Positions 5,533-14,554 of a stretch of DNA of 35,000 nt are shown here, one piece after another (position 1 is the first letter of the stretch; the number at the start of each line of letters is the position of its first letter). The DNA lies in the IMG/VR virus record IMGVR_UViG_3300036791_000125, positions 1 through 35,000 of that record. One strand, given 5' to 3'. The position numbers and the translations under genes were made by a program. The stretch is from a virus. The notes beneath the pieces were generated by a model, which saw only the letters and a list, made by a program, of their open reading frames with translations, did no database searches and was not told the DNA's origin.

Positions 5533-7730
5533 GAATTGGCGAGTGTACCAAAGACTCTGATCTTCTGGCAGCTCTCGATACTGCTCGTGAGCGCCGCATG
5601 AACAACCGCAGGGGCTGGGAGATCGTCTGGTGGAACAACTTGGCGCTCGTGGCTGGCGATCATTACGCCACGTGGGACCCTGTGAGGGCTCTTTACGTGG
5701 ATCGGGATCCGACTTTTGACCCGGTTGTGGACACCAGAGAGAAGAAACCGCGTATGGTGATCAACCACGCACTCTCTGTAGCCCGAACTGAGCTCTCGAA
5801 ATTGACCAAATCGCGGCCAATCACGGATGTGATCGCCAATTCGGACGATCCGCAGGACCTCGCAGCAGTAAAAGTCGGTCGAAGTGCGCTGGACTACGCT
5901 GAATGGAAGTTCAAGCTGCCTCGACTGCGCAAACAAGCCCTGTGGTGGATGATTCAATGCGGTTTGGGCGCTCTGTACGTCGGTTGGGACTCGCATGACG
6001 ACCGTGCAGGCAACCTCAGCTACGTCGTGGACCCAGCTACGGGGGATCCGACCTTCTCGCCGGTCCGTAAAAAGGAGATCCAAGCGATGGTTGCCGATGG
6101 AACGCTTGACGAGGCTCCTGAAGTGAACTTCCCACTCGGTGAGGTGGAGTTCAAAGTTTACTCCCCGTTTCAGTTGTTCCCCGATGAGACCGCGTTGGAC
6201 TTCGACGAGATCAAGGATCTCATTACCACGGAAGTTGCAGACGTGGACGTCATCAAGGGACAGTACGGTCGGCCTGCGCGGGATATCGGACCTGAGCAAG
6301 TGAACCTAGGGACGATGGAACGTCGTGTAGGTAACCGTACTGGGTGGGCGGAGATCGGATCGCAGCAGGATAATGCGTGCTACGTCCACACGTTCTGGCT
6401 GGTACCGAACACCTACGAGGGTAATAACTACCTCAAGGATGGCAAGTACGTGAGGTGGTGTCAGAACCGAATCCTCGACTCGTCACCTGGCTTCCCGTTC
6501 CAGGATGGTCGGATGCCGTTCGTCTTTTTCCAGCATATACCGCAGGCGACGAGCATCTGGCCGGATACGGTCATCAACCACATTCGTGGGCCCAACCTCG
6601 AGGTGGACAAGATCGTCAGTCAGCTGATCGAGGCGAAGGACTACATGGCGAATCCGATGTGGCGGGTTGCCACTCAGCAGAAGGTCAAGGGTCAGATCAA
6701 GGCAGCTGCGGGCAGCATTCTCCGTTACGTACACGTGCCGAATGTACCGCCACCGGAACCGATCCAGGGTCTGCAACTTCCCGCGCAGGTAGAGTCGCTC
6801 CTCGCAGGACTGCGCGAGCAGATCATGGAGATATCGGGGCAATCTGAGGTCGCGCACGGCAATGTTCCGACTGGCGTGCGTAGCGGCGTCGCGGTCGCTT
6901 ACCTCCAGGAGGAGGACGATACGAAGATTGCCCCGACTATCGAGAACATGGAGTTTGCGATAGCGCTTGAGGGCTCACTCACGTTGGAGCGTTTCAGTCA
7001 GTTCTACGTCGTGGATCGCATCATCCAGTTCTACCGCCCCGATGGTCGATTCGACGCCATGAAGTTCAAGGGGGCCAACCTCAAGGACAACACGGAGGTT
7101 ATCACCCAGGCCGGCTCAGCGATGCCGCGAAGCAAGGCCGCGAAGCAGCAGTACACCCTTGAGCTCGTATCGCTTGGCATCCTCACCGATCCTGAGCAGA
7201 TTCAGGAGCAGCTTGACATTGGCTCGGGTGCGCCGTCTGTCAAGGACATGAACGTCCAGCAGGCTGAGCGCGAGAATAACATTATGCTGCACGGCCTCGC
7301 GATGGGCATGTTCCACATGGCGCGGGATGCCTCACCTGAGGAGCAGGATCGCACCGTCAGCGCGGCGGTACCTGTGAAGGCGTGGCAAGATCATCCCACG
7401 CACATCGAGCACCACACCATGCAGATGATGGACGAGGAGTTCGACAAGCTTCAGGTGACTCACCCTGGCATAGTCCGGCTCTTCGACGAACATGTTGCTA
7501 TGCACCAGAAGATGATGGCGGACCAGCAAGCCGCTATGGCGCAGGCCCAGCAGGCAGCGAAGGGCGCGCCCGAGGGTGCAGGTGGAATTCCCGCAGGCAA
7601 TGGTGGACCACCGCCGCCAGGCGTACCAGGCATGACTCGACAGAACACGGCAGTCCCTGACATCATCGGAGGCGGGCAAACGCAGCTGACCGCTCGCCGC
7701 GAACCCGCACTACCGAGTAGGGGCAGGTAA
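5529..7730 (+). CDS. Portal protein
   Basis: The dodecameric ring at the capsid vertex through which DNA enters and leaves. The 733-residue product opens MRIGECTKDSD (GTG start, overlapping the previous stop) and carries the N-terminal WEIVWWNNLALVAGDHY pattern of large podovirus/actinophage portals. A middle region has the FPFQDGRMPFVFFQHIP and IRGPNLEVDKIVSQL segments seen in this family, followed by a helical C-terminus and a Gln/Ala/Gly/Pro-rich tail (about 650-733). The length is at the long end for portals, like those of short-tailed phages. Terminase before it and scaffold/capsid after it confirm the role. Confidence 0.88.
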   Translation: MRIGECTKDSDLLAALDTARERRMNNRRGWEIVWWNNLALVAGDHYATWDPVRALYVDRDPTFDPVVDTREKKPRMVINHALSVARTELSKLTKSRPITDVIANSDDPQDLAAVKVGRSALDYAEWKFKLPRLRKQALWWMIQCGLGALYVGWDSHDDRAGNLSYVVDPATGDPTFSPVRKKEIQAMVADGTLDEAPEVNFPLGEVEFKVYSPFQLFPDETALDFDEIKDLITTEVADVDVIKGQYGRPARDIGPEQVNLGTMERRVGNRTGWAEIGSQQDNACYVHTFWLVPNTYEGNNYLKDGKYVRWCQNRILDSSPGFPFQDGRMPFVFFQHIPQATSIWPDTVINHIRGPNLEVDKIVSQLIEAKDYMANPMWRVATQQKVKGQIKAAAGSILRYVHVPNVPPPEPIQGLQLPAQVESLLAGLREQIMEISGQSEVAHGNVPTGVRSGVAVAYLQEEDDTKIAPTIENMEFAIALEGSLTLERFSQFYVVDRIIQFYRPDGRFDAMKFKGANLKDNTEVITQAGSAMPRSKAAKQQYTLELVSLGILTDPEQIQEQLDIGSGAPSVKDMNVQQAERENNIMLHGLAMGMFHMARDASPEEQDRTVSAAVPVKAWQDHPTHIEHHTMQMMDEEFDKLQVTHPGIVRLFDEHVAMHQKMMADQQAAMAQAQQAAKGAPEGAGGIPAGNGGPPPPGVPGMTRQNTAVPDIIGGGQTQLTARREPALPSRGR

Positions 7731-7900
7731 TGCCATACGCCAACGTACCCAAAGCACTGTGGGGCAAGATGGACGACTGCGTGGCGCAGGTACAGAAGAA
7801 GGGCAAGGGCAAGAATGCCTACGCCATCTGCTACGCCTCTGTGGTCGGCTCAGATGTCGCATCTGCGGCAAGGTCACGCCTCAAGAAGGGAGGTAAATAA
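7730..7900 (+). CDS. Small conserved phage protein (56 aa)
   Basis: ATG 7730 overlaps the portal stop (TAATG). The product starts MPYANVPKALWGKMDDCV, includes a basic KKGKGKNAYAICYAS segment and ends RLKKGGK. I recognise this as a short protein type common in phage head operons, in which N-A-Y-A-I-C is conserved, but its role is not known to me. It is too short for many gene finders. GGGAGG at its end serves as the ribosome binding site for the next gene. Confidence 0.7.
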   Translation: MPYANVPKALWGKMDDCVAQVQKKGKGKNAYAICYASVVGSDVASAARSRLKKGGK

Positions 7901-7901
7901 C

Positions 7902-8462
7902 GTGGCCACAGAAGAAGACGTGAACCTCGAGGATCTCACGAAAAGCGAGCTGCAGGACAAGGCGGAGGAGGTCGGTGCGGATTGGAGCGCCGCCGACTCC
8001 AAGTCAGAGCTGATCGACAAGATCAACGAGGCCGAAGAGCCAAGTGACGATGACGACGAGGAGGGTGCTGACGAGGAAGAGGTCGGTGAGGATCAGACCG
8101 CTACTTCATACGCCAGCGAAGAGTTCCCTGAGCGTCGTCCCATCGAGGTGGATATCAAGGACGTCGAGGTCGCCGACTACGAGGGTGAGATCACACCCCC
8201 GTTCAATGGTGAGACGTTCGTAATCCTCGACGGTGCGAGCGACGATGTCCCCAATGAGATGGATGGTGCCGTCGCGGCCATGATCGACTGGCCGGTGTCG
8301 GTCGAGCATGACCACCACACGGGGACGACGATCACTTACGATCCCCCGGAGGGGGTATACATCGTCAAGGAGCTCAGCCAGGGCATTCGGCTGAGCGTCA
8401 CCAAGGATGCCTTCAAGAAAGTGTCCACGAACGGAAGGGCAGGACTGGTAGGGTTTGCCTAG
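7902..8462 (+). CDS. Acidic protein with N-terminal SAP/Rho-N-like helical motif
   Basis: GTG 7902 was chosen over the longer frame because GGGAGG lies just upstream and the extra residues belong to the small gene before it. The 186-residue product has an N-terminal LTKSELQDKAEEVG...SKSELIDKI pattern (about 10-40), as in SAP or Rho-N-terminal domains that bind nucleic acid. A strongly acidic linker (about 43-66) and a beta-rich C-terminal part follow. It lies between portal and scaffold. Possible roles are a head-assembly factor or a DNA-associated virion protein; not decided. Confidence 0.65.
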   Translation: MATEEDVNLEDLTKSELQDKAEEVGADWSAADSKSELIDKINEAEEPSDDDDEEGADEEEVGEDQTATSYASEEFPERRPIEVDIKDVEVADYEGEITPPFNGETFVILDGASDDVPNEMDGAVAAMIDWPVSVEHDHHTGTTITYDPPEGVYIVKELSQGIRLSVTKDAFKKVSTNGRAGLVGFA

Positions 8463-8754
8463 AGACTTACGTAACCTGAACGAAGCGATGGAGGAGATCG
8501 ACAAGATCTCCATTCAGACGAGTCAGGGTGCGTATGTCAAGGCAGACGACGTGAAACGACTGCTCACGGAGAAACGCGAGGTGTTGGAGGCGGAGCTCGA
8601 GAATCGTATCGAGAAGCGCATCCCCTATCGTATGTCGCCTGAGCGCGCAAGAAGGCTTGCGATGCGAGATGAAGGCCTGCAGGAAGACCACAAACCCACA
8701 GGCCCACGTGAGCCTGGTAAGTCAATTCCAGCAGGAGAGGCAAGTGGATCCTAG
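8455..8754 (+). CDS. Charged helical protein of unknown function
   Basis: A TTG start at 8455 (overlapping the upstream stop by 8 nt) gives 99 residues beginning MPRDLRNLNEAM. It is mostly charged helix (KRLLTEKREVLEAELENRIEKR) with a disordered C-terminus. GGTAGGG just upstream is a modest ribosome binding site. The last 11 nt overlap the homing endonuclease start, so insertion of that element may have altered this protein's C-terminal end. No family recognised. It could be a small assembly chaperone. Confidence 0.55.
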   Translation: MPRDLRNLNEAMEEIDKISIQTSQGAYVKADDVKRLLTEKREVLEAELENRIEKRIPYRMSPERARRLAMRDEGLQEDHKPTGPREPGKSIPAGEASGS

Positions 8755-9124
8755 CTACGTCGCAGGTTTCTTTGATGGTGAGGGGTGCGTTTACTCTCGC
8801 GTCAAAGCGAATGGTAGCGTCAGGATCCGTCTCCACATGGACCAAATGAAGGCAGAGGTGCTATACCGGATCCAGGAGTACTTGGGCTATGGTAAGATCT
8901 ACTACAGGAGGAGTAACGGCAGCACTACCCTGCACATCGACAGGATAGCCGATTGCCTGAAGTTTATCGAACTAATCGCTCCGCACTCTGTGGTAAAGGC
9001 GGATCAACTCTACCTTGCGTGGTTGATCCTCAATGCTGATGCGATGGCTGAGAGGAGAGACCTTCACTCCCAACTACAGTCCATTCGCCGTCGAGGGCGT
9101 AAAGCGAAGACTGGGAAGGGGTAA
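8744..9124 (+). CDS. Free-standing LAGLIDADG homing endonuclease
   Basis: The 126-residue product carries one LAGLIDADG motif (YVAGFFDGEGCV, residues 5-16), so it should act as a homodimer making a staggered cut at a long site. GTG 8744 was chosen for AGGAGAGG at 8733-8740; the longer frame starts inside the previous gene. It sits between an accessory head gene and the scaffold with no intron or intein context, which fits a mobile selfish gene. A close relative is encoded at 30613-30999 on the other strand (both share AGFFDGEGCVY and a late HSVVK/YSVVK segment), suggesting spread within the genome. Confidence 0.85.
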   Translation: MDPSYVAGFFDGEGCVYSRVKANGSVRIRLHMDQMKAEVLYRIQEYLGYGKIYYRRSNGSTTLHIDRIADCLKFIELIAPHSVVKADQLYLAWLILNADAMAERRDLHSQLQSIRRRGRKAKTGKG

Positions 9125-9126
9125 TA

Positions 9127-9984
9127 GTGGGTGAGATGGCAGACAGAATGGCGGCGCAGATCGAGCAGGATGGTGGACTCGAGGGCGACGCTGCAGCACC
9201 GGGTACCGGAACGGGAGATCCGACTGGCGATACGCCCGCGGGGGCGGAAAACACCGATACTGGTCGTCAGGGTCCCCCAGAGTCGATTCCGTACTCCCGA
9301 TTCCAGGAGGTAAATGGCCGTTACAACGAGCTCAAGCAGTACGAGCAGTTGGCAGAATACGGCATCGAACCGGACTCCGCGGTTCGCTTGGCGAGCTTCG
9401 AGGCCGCCTACGTAGAGGATCCAAAGGGCATCATCAGCTCTCTGATCGACTCCCAACAGGACTTGCCCGAGGAAACGAAGGCCGCGATGAGGGAACTCTT
9501 GCGGCAAGAGTCTACTGCTGGCGCTCAAGGGGATCAGGAAGAGGGCACGGGTGAGGCTGTCATTCCTCCGGAGGTGGCCCAGCGTCTTGCTTACGTCGAT
9601 CAACTTCGCGCTCGCGACGCGGAGGTCGAGAGTCAGCAGCGCTTGGACCTCGTTGTTCGTCACTGGGACGGCTTGGATGAACAGGATAGTCTCGATGTCC
9701 CCGAGAGAACGAAACTCGTATGGATCGCGTCAGCCGCTGGTCAAGGTGGCTACGAGACTCTGGAGCAGCTCGCAGAAGCTGCACGAGGTGCGTATCTCGA
9801 GGACCGGGATCATTCCCTTGGATCGGCTGTCCGGTCGAGAGAAACGGGAACGCCTCGCTCGGTGCCCGGTGGTACAGCTGCGCCTTCGCCCCCTGAGGAG
9901 TTCAAGGACTTCGGGGCTGCGAACAAGCAGATCATGGCCGACATCAAGGCAGGGCGTCTACCCGGAATGGAACAGGAGAGCTGA
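9127..9984 (+). CDS. Scaffolding protein (probable)
   Basis: The 285-residue, acidic, largely helical protein directly precedes the decoration and major capsid genes, the standard scaffold position. Gly/Thr-rich disorder at the N-terminus (about 20-50), charged helices in the middle (SRFQEVNGRYNELKQYEQL) and a C-terminal helix (KDFGAANKQIMADIKAGRLPG) fit a scaffold that binds capsid protein through its C-terminus. GTG 9127 has GGAAGGGG 5 nt upstream; ATG 9136 would be worse placed. No protease domain is visible, so the scaffold may leave intact. Assignment rests mainly on context. Confidence 0.7.
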   Translation: MGEMADRMAAQIEQDGGLEGDAAAPGTGTGDPTGDTPAGAENTDTGRQGPPESIPYSRFQEVNGRYNELKQYEQLAEYGIEPDSAVRLASFEAAYVEDPKGIISSLIDSQQDLPEETKAAMRELLRQESTAGAQGDQEEGTGEAVIPPEVAQRLAYVDQLRARDAEVESQQRLDLVVRHWDGLDEQDSLDVPERTKLVWIASAAGQGGYETLEQLAEAARGAYLEDRDHSLGSAVRSRETGTPRSVPGGTAAPSPPEEFKDFGAANKQIMADIKAGRLPGMEQES

Positions 9985-10319
9985 TGGCAGCTTCACCAGC
10001 AATCGTCAAACGCGGGGCTGCCGGAGACATGTTCTTCCGTATCGTGGACGTCACGCTCGACGGCAGCTACCCCGCAGGTGGTTACCCCCTTACTCCAGCA
10101 CAGCTGGGGCTAGGGGCAAGTGGTCAGGTGTTCATGGTGGATCCGTGCACCGTCAGCAAGACCACGGGGTGGCTTGTCGGCTGGGACTACACGAACGCGA
10201 AGTTGCAGGTCTTCGACGGCTCTGGAGCCGCGAACGCAGCCATGAACCAGGTAGCGGCGGCGACTGTCCTCACGGGCGTCGTCGTTCGCCTCTTCGTCAT
10301 GGGCTTCGGTCAAGGCTAG
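9984..10319 (+). CDS. Head decoration-like protein
   Basis: ATG 9984 overlaps the scaffold stop (TGATG). The 111-residue product (start MAASPAIVKRGAAGDMFFRI, end FVMGFGQG) is beta-rich. It has the V-K-R...DVTLD-x-SYP-GGYPLTPAQLGL pattern I associate with a small protein placed next to many phage capsid genes and often described as decoration or head-fibre-like. Gene order (scaffold, this, capsid) supports a capsid-surface role. Function inferred, not demonstrated by a known motif. Confidence 0.65.
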   Translation: MAASPAIVKRGAAGDMFFRIVDVTLDGSYPAGGYPLTPAQLGLGASGQVFMVDPCTVSKTTGWLVGWDYTNAKLQVFDGSGAANAAMNQVAAATVLTGVVVRLFVMGFGQG

Positions 10320-10333
10320 GAAGGAGCTGAGTA

Positions 10334-11617
10334 ATGGTTCAGACCACGACCTCAGCTGACGCGATCCTCCAAAATTACTACCTCCCTGTGGTCAGGGAGA
10401 TGGTGAACCAGCGTGCAATCCTGCTCTTCGGATACACGCCGGCGGAACTGGAGGCGGGTGCGGGTACGATGAACGCTTCTCAGGGTGAGACCCTAGACTA
10501 TCAGGGTATCTCCAAGGATGCGGACATTGTCGAGTTCGCAGGTCGACAGTGGGTCATCGCACTCCACGTCACTCGCAACGAGTCAGGTACGGCTCGTGCG
10601 GAAGGCGCAACGCTCCCGACCCCGGGTCAGCAGGGATGGGCGGACATTCTCGACAAGGTCCGCAAGGAGTACAAGCAGATCCAGCTCACGGGCTTCTCGA
10701 TGGAGGTCACGGAGCGGAATCTGGGCGCGTACCTGCGCCTGCTCGAAGCGGAGACCGTTGGTGCGGTCAACGACCTCCGGAAGGACATGAACCGCCAGGC
10801 GTTCGGTGATCAGCGTGGTACGTTGGCACAGATCACCGCGAACGGTGCCAACACCTTCAACGTCGATAACCTGCAGTACCTTCGGGTCGGCATGTATATC
10901 GACATCGTGAACCAGGCGACGGACGCAGTCCTCGCAACGCGAGTGCAGATCACCGCGATCGCTCCGGCGACTCGTACGGTCACGTACTCTGGGTCGGCTG
11001 TCACGACCGTCCCGGGTACACATGTGCCCGCAGTCGAGGGCAACTGGAAGCAGGAGATCAACGGTCTCCGCAACATCATCCGCTCGGATCTCTCCCAGAA
11101 CTACATCCTCCACAGCATCGACAGCTCTGTGGCGGGCAACGAGTACTGGAAGGCGAAGCAGGCGGATGGTGGTAACTCTACCTTCGACGAAGATGCGGGC
11201 CAGCTGATGCTGGACCAGATCGGCGCCGAGGGCTGGGAGACCGCGATGCTCCTGACCACTCGCGGCATTCGCCGTCGGTACGTGAACACGCTCAAGGCCC
11301 AGAAGCGGTGGAACGATGCCAATGCTGGGACGATGCACGGCGGGTTCAAGTACATCGACTACAACGGCTACCCATTGCTGTTCGACGACGACTGCCCGAA
11401 GCAGTACATGTTCCTCATGCGTCCGGACGACTTCCTGTGGGTGCAGCTCAACGGGAACGACTTCCGATGGATGAACAGGGACGGGGCGATCCTCCGCAAG
11501 GTCGAGAACCCTGACACCGACGCCTACAAAGCCACGTTATACAAATACTGTGATTTGGGGTGCTTCCGGCGGAAGACGCAGGGAGCATTCTACAACCTCG
11601 CGGACGACATCCCGTAA
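10334..11617 (+). CDS. Major capsid protein
   Basis: The shell protein, presumably of HK97 fold. The 427-residue product begins MVQTTTSADAILQNYYLPVV after AGGAAGGAGCTGAG, an excellent ribosome binding site. The N-terminal arm, the long helix region (ATLPTPGQQGWADILDKVRKE), a beta-rich insertion near 165-230, and the C-terminal NGNDFRWMNRDGAILRKVEN segment resemble capsid proteins of large podovirus-like actinophages. Its position after scaffold and decoration genes confirms it. Strong expression is expected. No transmembrane or enzymatic motif is present. Confidence 0.88.
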   Translation: MVQTTTSADAILQNYYLPVVREMVNQRAILLFGYTPAELEAGAGTMNASQGETLDYQGISKDADIVEFAGRQWVIALHVTRNESGTARAEGATLPTPGQQGWADILDKVRKEYKQIQLTGFSMEVTERNLGAYLRLLEAETVGAVNDLRKDMNRQAFGDQRGTLAQITANGANTFNVDNLQYLRVGMYIDIVNQATDAVLATRVQITAIAPATRTVTYSGSAVTTVPGTHVPAVEGNWKQEINGLRNIIRSDLSQNYILHSIDSSVAGNEYWKAKQADGGNSTFDEDAGQLMLDQIGAEGWETAMLLTTRGIRRRYVNTLKAQKRWNDANAGTMHGGFKYIDYNGYPLLFDDDCPKQYMFLMRPDDFLWVQLNGNDFRWMNRDGAILRKVENPDTDAYKATLYKYCDLGCFRRKTQGAFYNLADDIP

Positions 11618-11643
11618 CTCCGGAGCGGGATAGGAGGCGGACG

Positions 11644-12102
11644 ATGGAGATGTTACCGATGAAGGCTTGGTACAACCACGAGCACGGTGTCATCGAGCTG
11701 GAAGACGACGTACTCTCCATCGTCCGCCAGGTCCGCGAGCTGTACGAGCGTCGGATCACGATCGAACTCCTCCCTGATTCACGGGAGCCGTATGCGTTCG
11801 TGGAGCATTGTGAGGACGGGGCCGATCGACTCGTCTTCACATGCGTCGAACTGGATGGTCGCGCTCTCGAGCGTCTCCTGAGATCCGACAGTCACGGCCG
11901 TGCGTACATCGACCCTTACGACGAATCCGAGCAGGCTCATGACCGCCTCCAGGAGGAGAAGGACTACGCTAGCCAGGAGAAGCTTGGTGAAGTCGCTGAG
12001 GAGATGGCGTATGCACTCAAGCGTGAAGGCCGCGCTGAATCACTACCACTCACTGTGGGCCTAAACGCGGGGAGGACGCAGCGTGCCGACGACCACAGGT
12101 AA
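11644..12102 (+). CDS. Unknown protein between capsid and adaptor genes
   Basis: ATG 11644 follows GGAGG and gives 152 residues beginning MEMLPMKAWYNHEHG; the longer frame runs back into the capsid gene. The protein is acidic, with a compact N-terminal half and a charged helical C-terminal half (SEQAHDRLQEEKDYASQEKL). The end overlaps the adaptor gene by 20 nt. No family recognised. The position suits a head-completion or capsid-associated protein. Confidence 0.65.
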   Translation: MEMLPMKAWYNHEHGVIELEDDVLSIVRQVRELYERRITIELLPDSREPYAFVEHCEDGADRLVFTCVELDGRALERLLRSDSHGRAYIDPYDESEQAHDRLQEEKDYASQEKLGEVAEEMAYALKREGRAESLPLTVGLNAGRTQRADDHR

Positions 12103-12751
12103 GATGCAACTGCAGGACTTCGACGCCGCCCTCGTAGCGCGTGGGTTCGATGGGTTCCAGCCATTCGAGCGAGCCCAGATGATCAACTTGGGCTATCGGT
12201 ACGTGGCGCGTAAGTACCCGTACTACTGGGAGTTGGCGAATCAGACGTTTGTCGTCCACGCTGGGGATCCGCCGATATCTATCTGGAGTGCGGGTCAACT
12301 GGGTGCTGACAACGTCTCAGGCGTCTACATCGTCTCAGACCCGTACCGTGCGAAGCTCCAGGCGATGAAGCAGGATACCTTCGAGAGGCAGTGGCTGTCA
12401 CAGGATCTGACGGCTGCAGCGAACCGGAGTACACCTAACAACTACTACGTCTACAACCAGATGATCTACATCCTACCCCCGCCGCAGACGACTATATCGG
12501 TGGAGGTGTTCTTCAGTCAGTTCCTGCCAGACATGGTCGCTGCGACCGATGCGCCGGTTACTCCGCCTATCATGGACGAAGTGATCCTCGATGCGTCATT
12601 AGTCCGCGCGCACAGACGCGCACACGAGTTGGAACTGGCGAACGACGCACAAGCCCGTGTGAGTGAGGCCATCACTGACATCCTCATGCACGATGTGTGG
12701 ATCATGGCCGAACAACAGGAGAGAGTGGTACCTGACGACCAATGGCTCTGA
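12083..12751 (+). CDS. Head-to-tail adaptor protein (probable)
   Basis: The 222-residue product starts at GTG 12083 after GGGGAGGA. Its N-terminal helices (LQDFDAALVARGFDGF, RAQMINLGYRYVARKYPYYWE) and the placement between capsid and nozzle genes match the adaptor/tail tubular protein A class (T7 gp11, P22 gp4, SU10-type adaptor). That ring attaches under the portal and starts the short tail. The length is typical. The assignment is by pattern and gene order. Confidence 0.72.
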   Translation: MPTTTGKMQLQDFDAALVARGFDGFQPFERAQMINLGYRYVARKYPYYWELANQTFVVHAGDPPISIWSAGQLGADNVSGVYIVSDPYRAKLQAMKQDTFERQWLSQDLTAAANRSTPNNYYVYNQMIYILPPPQTTISVEVFFSQFLPDMVAATDAPVTPPIMDEVILDASLVRAHRRAHELELANDAQARVSEAITDILMHDVWIMAEQQERVVPDDQWL

Positions 12752-12990
12752 TGCCCGCAGATATGACCGTCACTCGTCAGACCGTGTACGAGTGGATCGA
12801 GGAGTGGAATGACAGTGGCAAGAGCGAAACGCTCGAGGAGTGGGTTCGTCGCCACGTCAAGGAGTTGAACCTCCCCGACCTGATGGTCAACACTGTGGGC
12901 CACGACACGCTCGACGACATTACCCCGCTCGACGACCTCATCGTGATGGATCTACCTTCGTACACAAATGCCACAGATAGCGCCACTTAG
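12742..12990 (+). CDS. Small acidic protein of unknown function
   Basis: The 82-residue product overlaps the adaptor end by 10 nt and the nozzle gene start by 23 nt, so all three are probably coupled. ATG 12742 lacks a good ribosome binding site, as expected for coupling. It is acidic and helical at first (TVYEWIEEWNDSGKSETLEEWV), and then rich in Asp and Leu. No family recognised. It may be a chaperone or a small adaptor component. Confidence 0.55.
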   Translation: MALMPADMTVTRQTVYEWIEEWNDSGKSETLEEWVRRHVKELNLPDLMVNTVGHDTLDDITPLDDLIVMDLPSYTNATDSAT

Positions 12991-14554
12991 CGACGTACAA
13001 GCGAAGACGCAGGGCTTCGGTAATGGCCTGAACATTCAGGATGCCCCGAACGAGTTGTCGCCCACAGAGGTGAGGCGCGCCGAGAATGGCATCTTGGACG
13101 AGCGTGGCGGATTCACCAAGCGTCTCGGTTGCCTGAATCAGGGCGTCATTCCGGGGGCATCAACCGACCGTATCATCAGCACCCACATCTTCTACCGAGG
13201 CACAGTCGCGCCACAGTTCTTGATCCACACGAGTGCTGGGCGTGTTTTCTACACTAACGACCCGAACACGGCGCCTGTCGTGTGGACGGAAATCAGTGCT
13301 GGTGGTTGGTCGCATACCCAGCCTATGTCGTGGGAGACTTTCAACTCGAAGTGCTACTTCTGCGACGGCCTACATGCTTACGCATCGTGGGATGGCGGGG
13401 TATATGCCGCTTACGCATCTGCGCCCGTAGGGAAATACCTACGCCTGTGGAAGGATACGATGTGGGTATCGGGCGTAGTGAACCTCGCTGACAGGGTTTA
13501 CTCGTCAGCTCCGGGTGATGCTGAGACCTGGCCTGTGGTCAACTGGGTGGATATCCGTCGAGGTGATGGTGATGCAGTCCGTGCACTCGGCACTGACGGA
13601 TTGTTCTTGATCGTAGGCAAGCGCAATTCGGGGACGGTCATCAACGATCCGGCGTTGCTGACTAACCACGTCTTCGACTACGAGAAAGGCATCGAGAGTC
13701 ACTGGAGTGTGATCGAGCACGAGTCGGGGATCTTCTATATCACCCGTCGCGGTGTTGCGCAGTGGCAAGGTGATTCACCTGCGAGCCTCATCTCGTACAA
13801 GATCGACCCACTCTTCGATCCGAGGGTCTTGAATTTCGACCGCCTAGAGTTTACGTGGGCTTACGCTCAGGGACAGCGAATCTCATGGTGCTTGTCTGAG
13901 CTGGGTTCGGCGGTACCGACCATGCAGGTCAACTACTATCCGCGCCTTGCTGAGCTCACAGCACTGGGCATTCGTGGTCTCGGTCCTTGGAGTTTCGACA
14001 GGATCCCAATCGCCTGCGCCTCACTGTGGCGCTATCAGTCTACCCAGCGACTGTATGGCGGATCGACAACCGCTAATAAGTTCTACTGGGTATTCGCTGA
14101 CACCACAGGGCAGGATGATGGTGTCACTTTCCGTGCGACTCTAGAGACGGGGGCGTATGACTTCGGACAGCCGCTGTTCACGAAGTACCTCCGACGTCTG
14201 CGTATCCTGGGTCGTGGTCAGTTCAGCGTCCAACTACGAAAGGACTTCGCAAACGGAGTTTACAAGACCTTCGGGGTAGATCTTTCGTCGGCTTTGACGC
14301 GGTGGAATAGCGGTAACTGGAGCGATGGCACGGACTTGACTGACCTCTGGGGTCCCGACTCCAACATCAAGGAGGCAACGGTAAACCCCGACGCCTACAG
14401 TCGGTACATGGCGTTTATCTTCACTGACGCTGATCCTGACGTGGGTACTGTGATCTTGCCTATCGGATCGAAGGACGTTTCGCTTCCCGCTGGTCAGTGG
14501 TCAGTCCTCGGTTGTCTGATTGATGGGAACCTACTAGGGATAAGGGAGAGCTAA
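12968..14554 (+). CDS. Tail nozzle/tubular-type structural protein
   Basis: The 528-residue, beta-rich product has an N-terminal pattern (GNGLNIQDAPNELSPTEVRRAENGILDERGGFTKRLGC) like nozzle/stabilisation proteins of short-tailed phages, such as T7 gp12 (tail tubular B) and P22 gp10, which begin with an N-G...L-x-x-RPG/KR-x-G beta-propeller blade. It should form the distal tail tube that DNA passes through. The large beta content (for example WAYAQGQRISWC) fits a propeller. It follows the adaptor gene directly. The finding strongly favours a podovirus morphology. Confidence 0.72.
   Translation: MPQIAPLSDVQAKTQGFGNGLNIQDAPNELSPTEVRRAENGILDERGGFTKRLGCLNQGVIPGASTDRIISTHIFYRGTVAPQFLIHTSAGRVFYTNDPNTAPVVWTEISAGGWSHTQPMSWETFNSKCYFCDGLHAYASWDGGVYAAYASAPVGKYLRLWKDTMWVSGVVNLADRVYSSAPGDAETWPVVNWVDIRRGDGDAVRALGTDGLFLIVGKRNSGTVINDPALLTNHVFDYEKGIESHWSVIEHESGIFYITRRGVAQWQGDSPASLISYKIDPLFDPRVLNFDRLEFTWAYAQGQRISWCLSELGSAVPTMQVNYYPRLAELTALGIRGLGPWSFDRIPIACASLWRYQSTQRLYGGSTTANKFYWVFADTTGQDDGVTFRATLETGAYDFGQPLFTKYLRRLRILGRGQFSVQLRKDFANGVYKTFGVDLSSALTRWNSGNWSDGTDLTDLWGPDSNIKEATVNPDAYSRYMAFIFTDADPDVGTVILPIGSKDVSLPAGQWSVLGCLIDGNLLGIRES

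Noticed and set aside
5445-6299. A 284-codon antisense frame inside the portal gene.
   Set aside because: The portal frame has a recognisable family pattern; the antisense frame follows from GC-biased codon positions.
9551-10330. A 259-codon alternative frame over scaffold and decoration genes.
   Set aside because: It is Arg/Ser-rich, has no start signal and crosses the well-signalled scaffold-to-decoration TGATG junction.
10583-11338. A 251-codon antisense frame in the major capsid gene.
   Set aside because: The capsid gene has an ideal ribosome binding site and fits gene order; the antisense product has no plausible domain.
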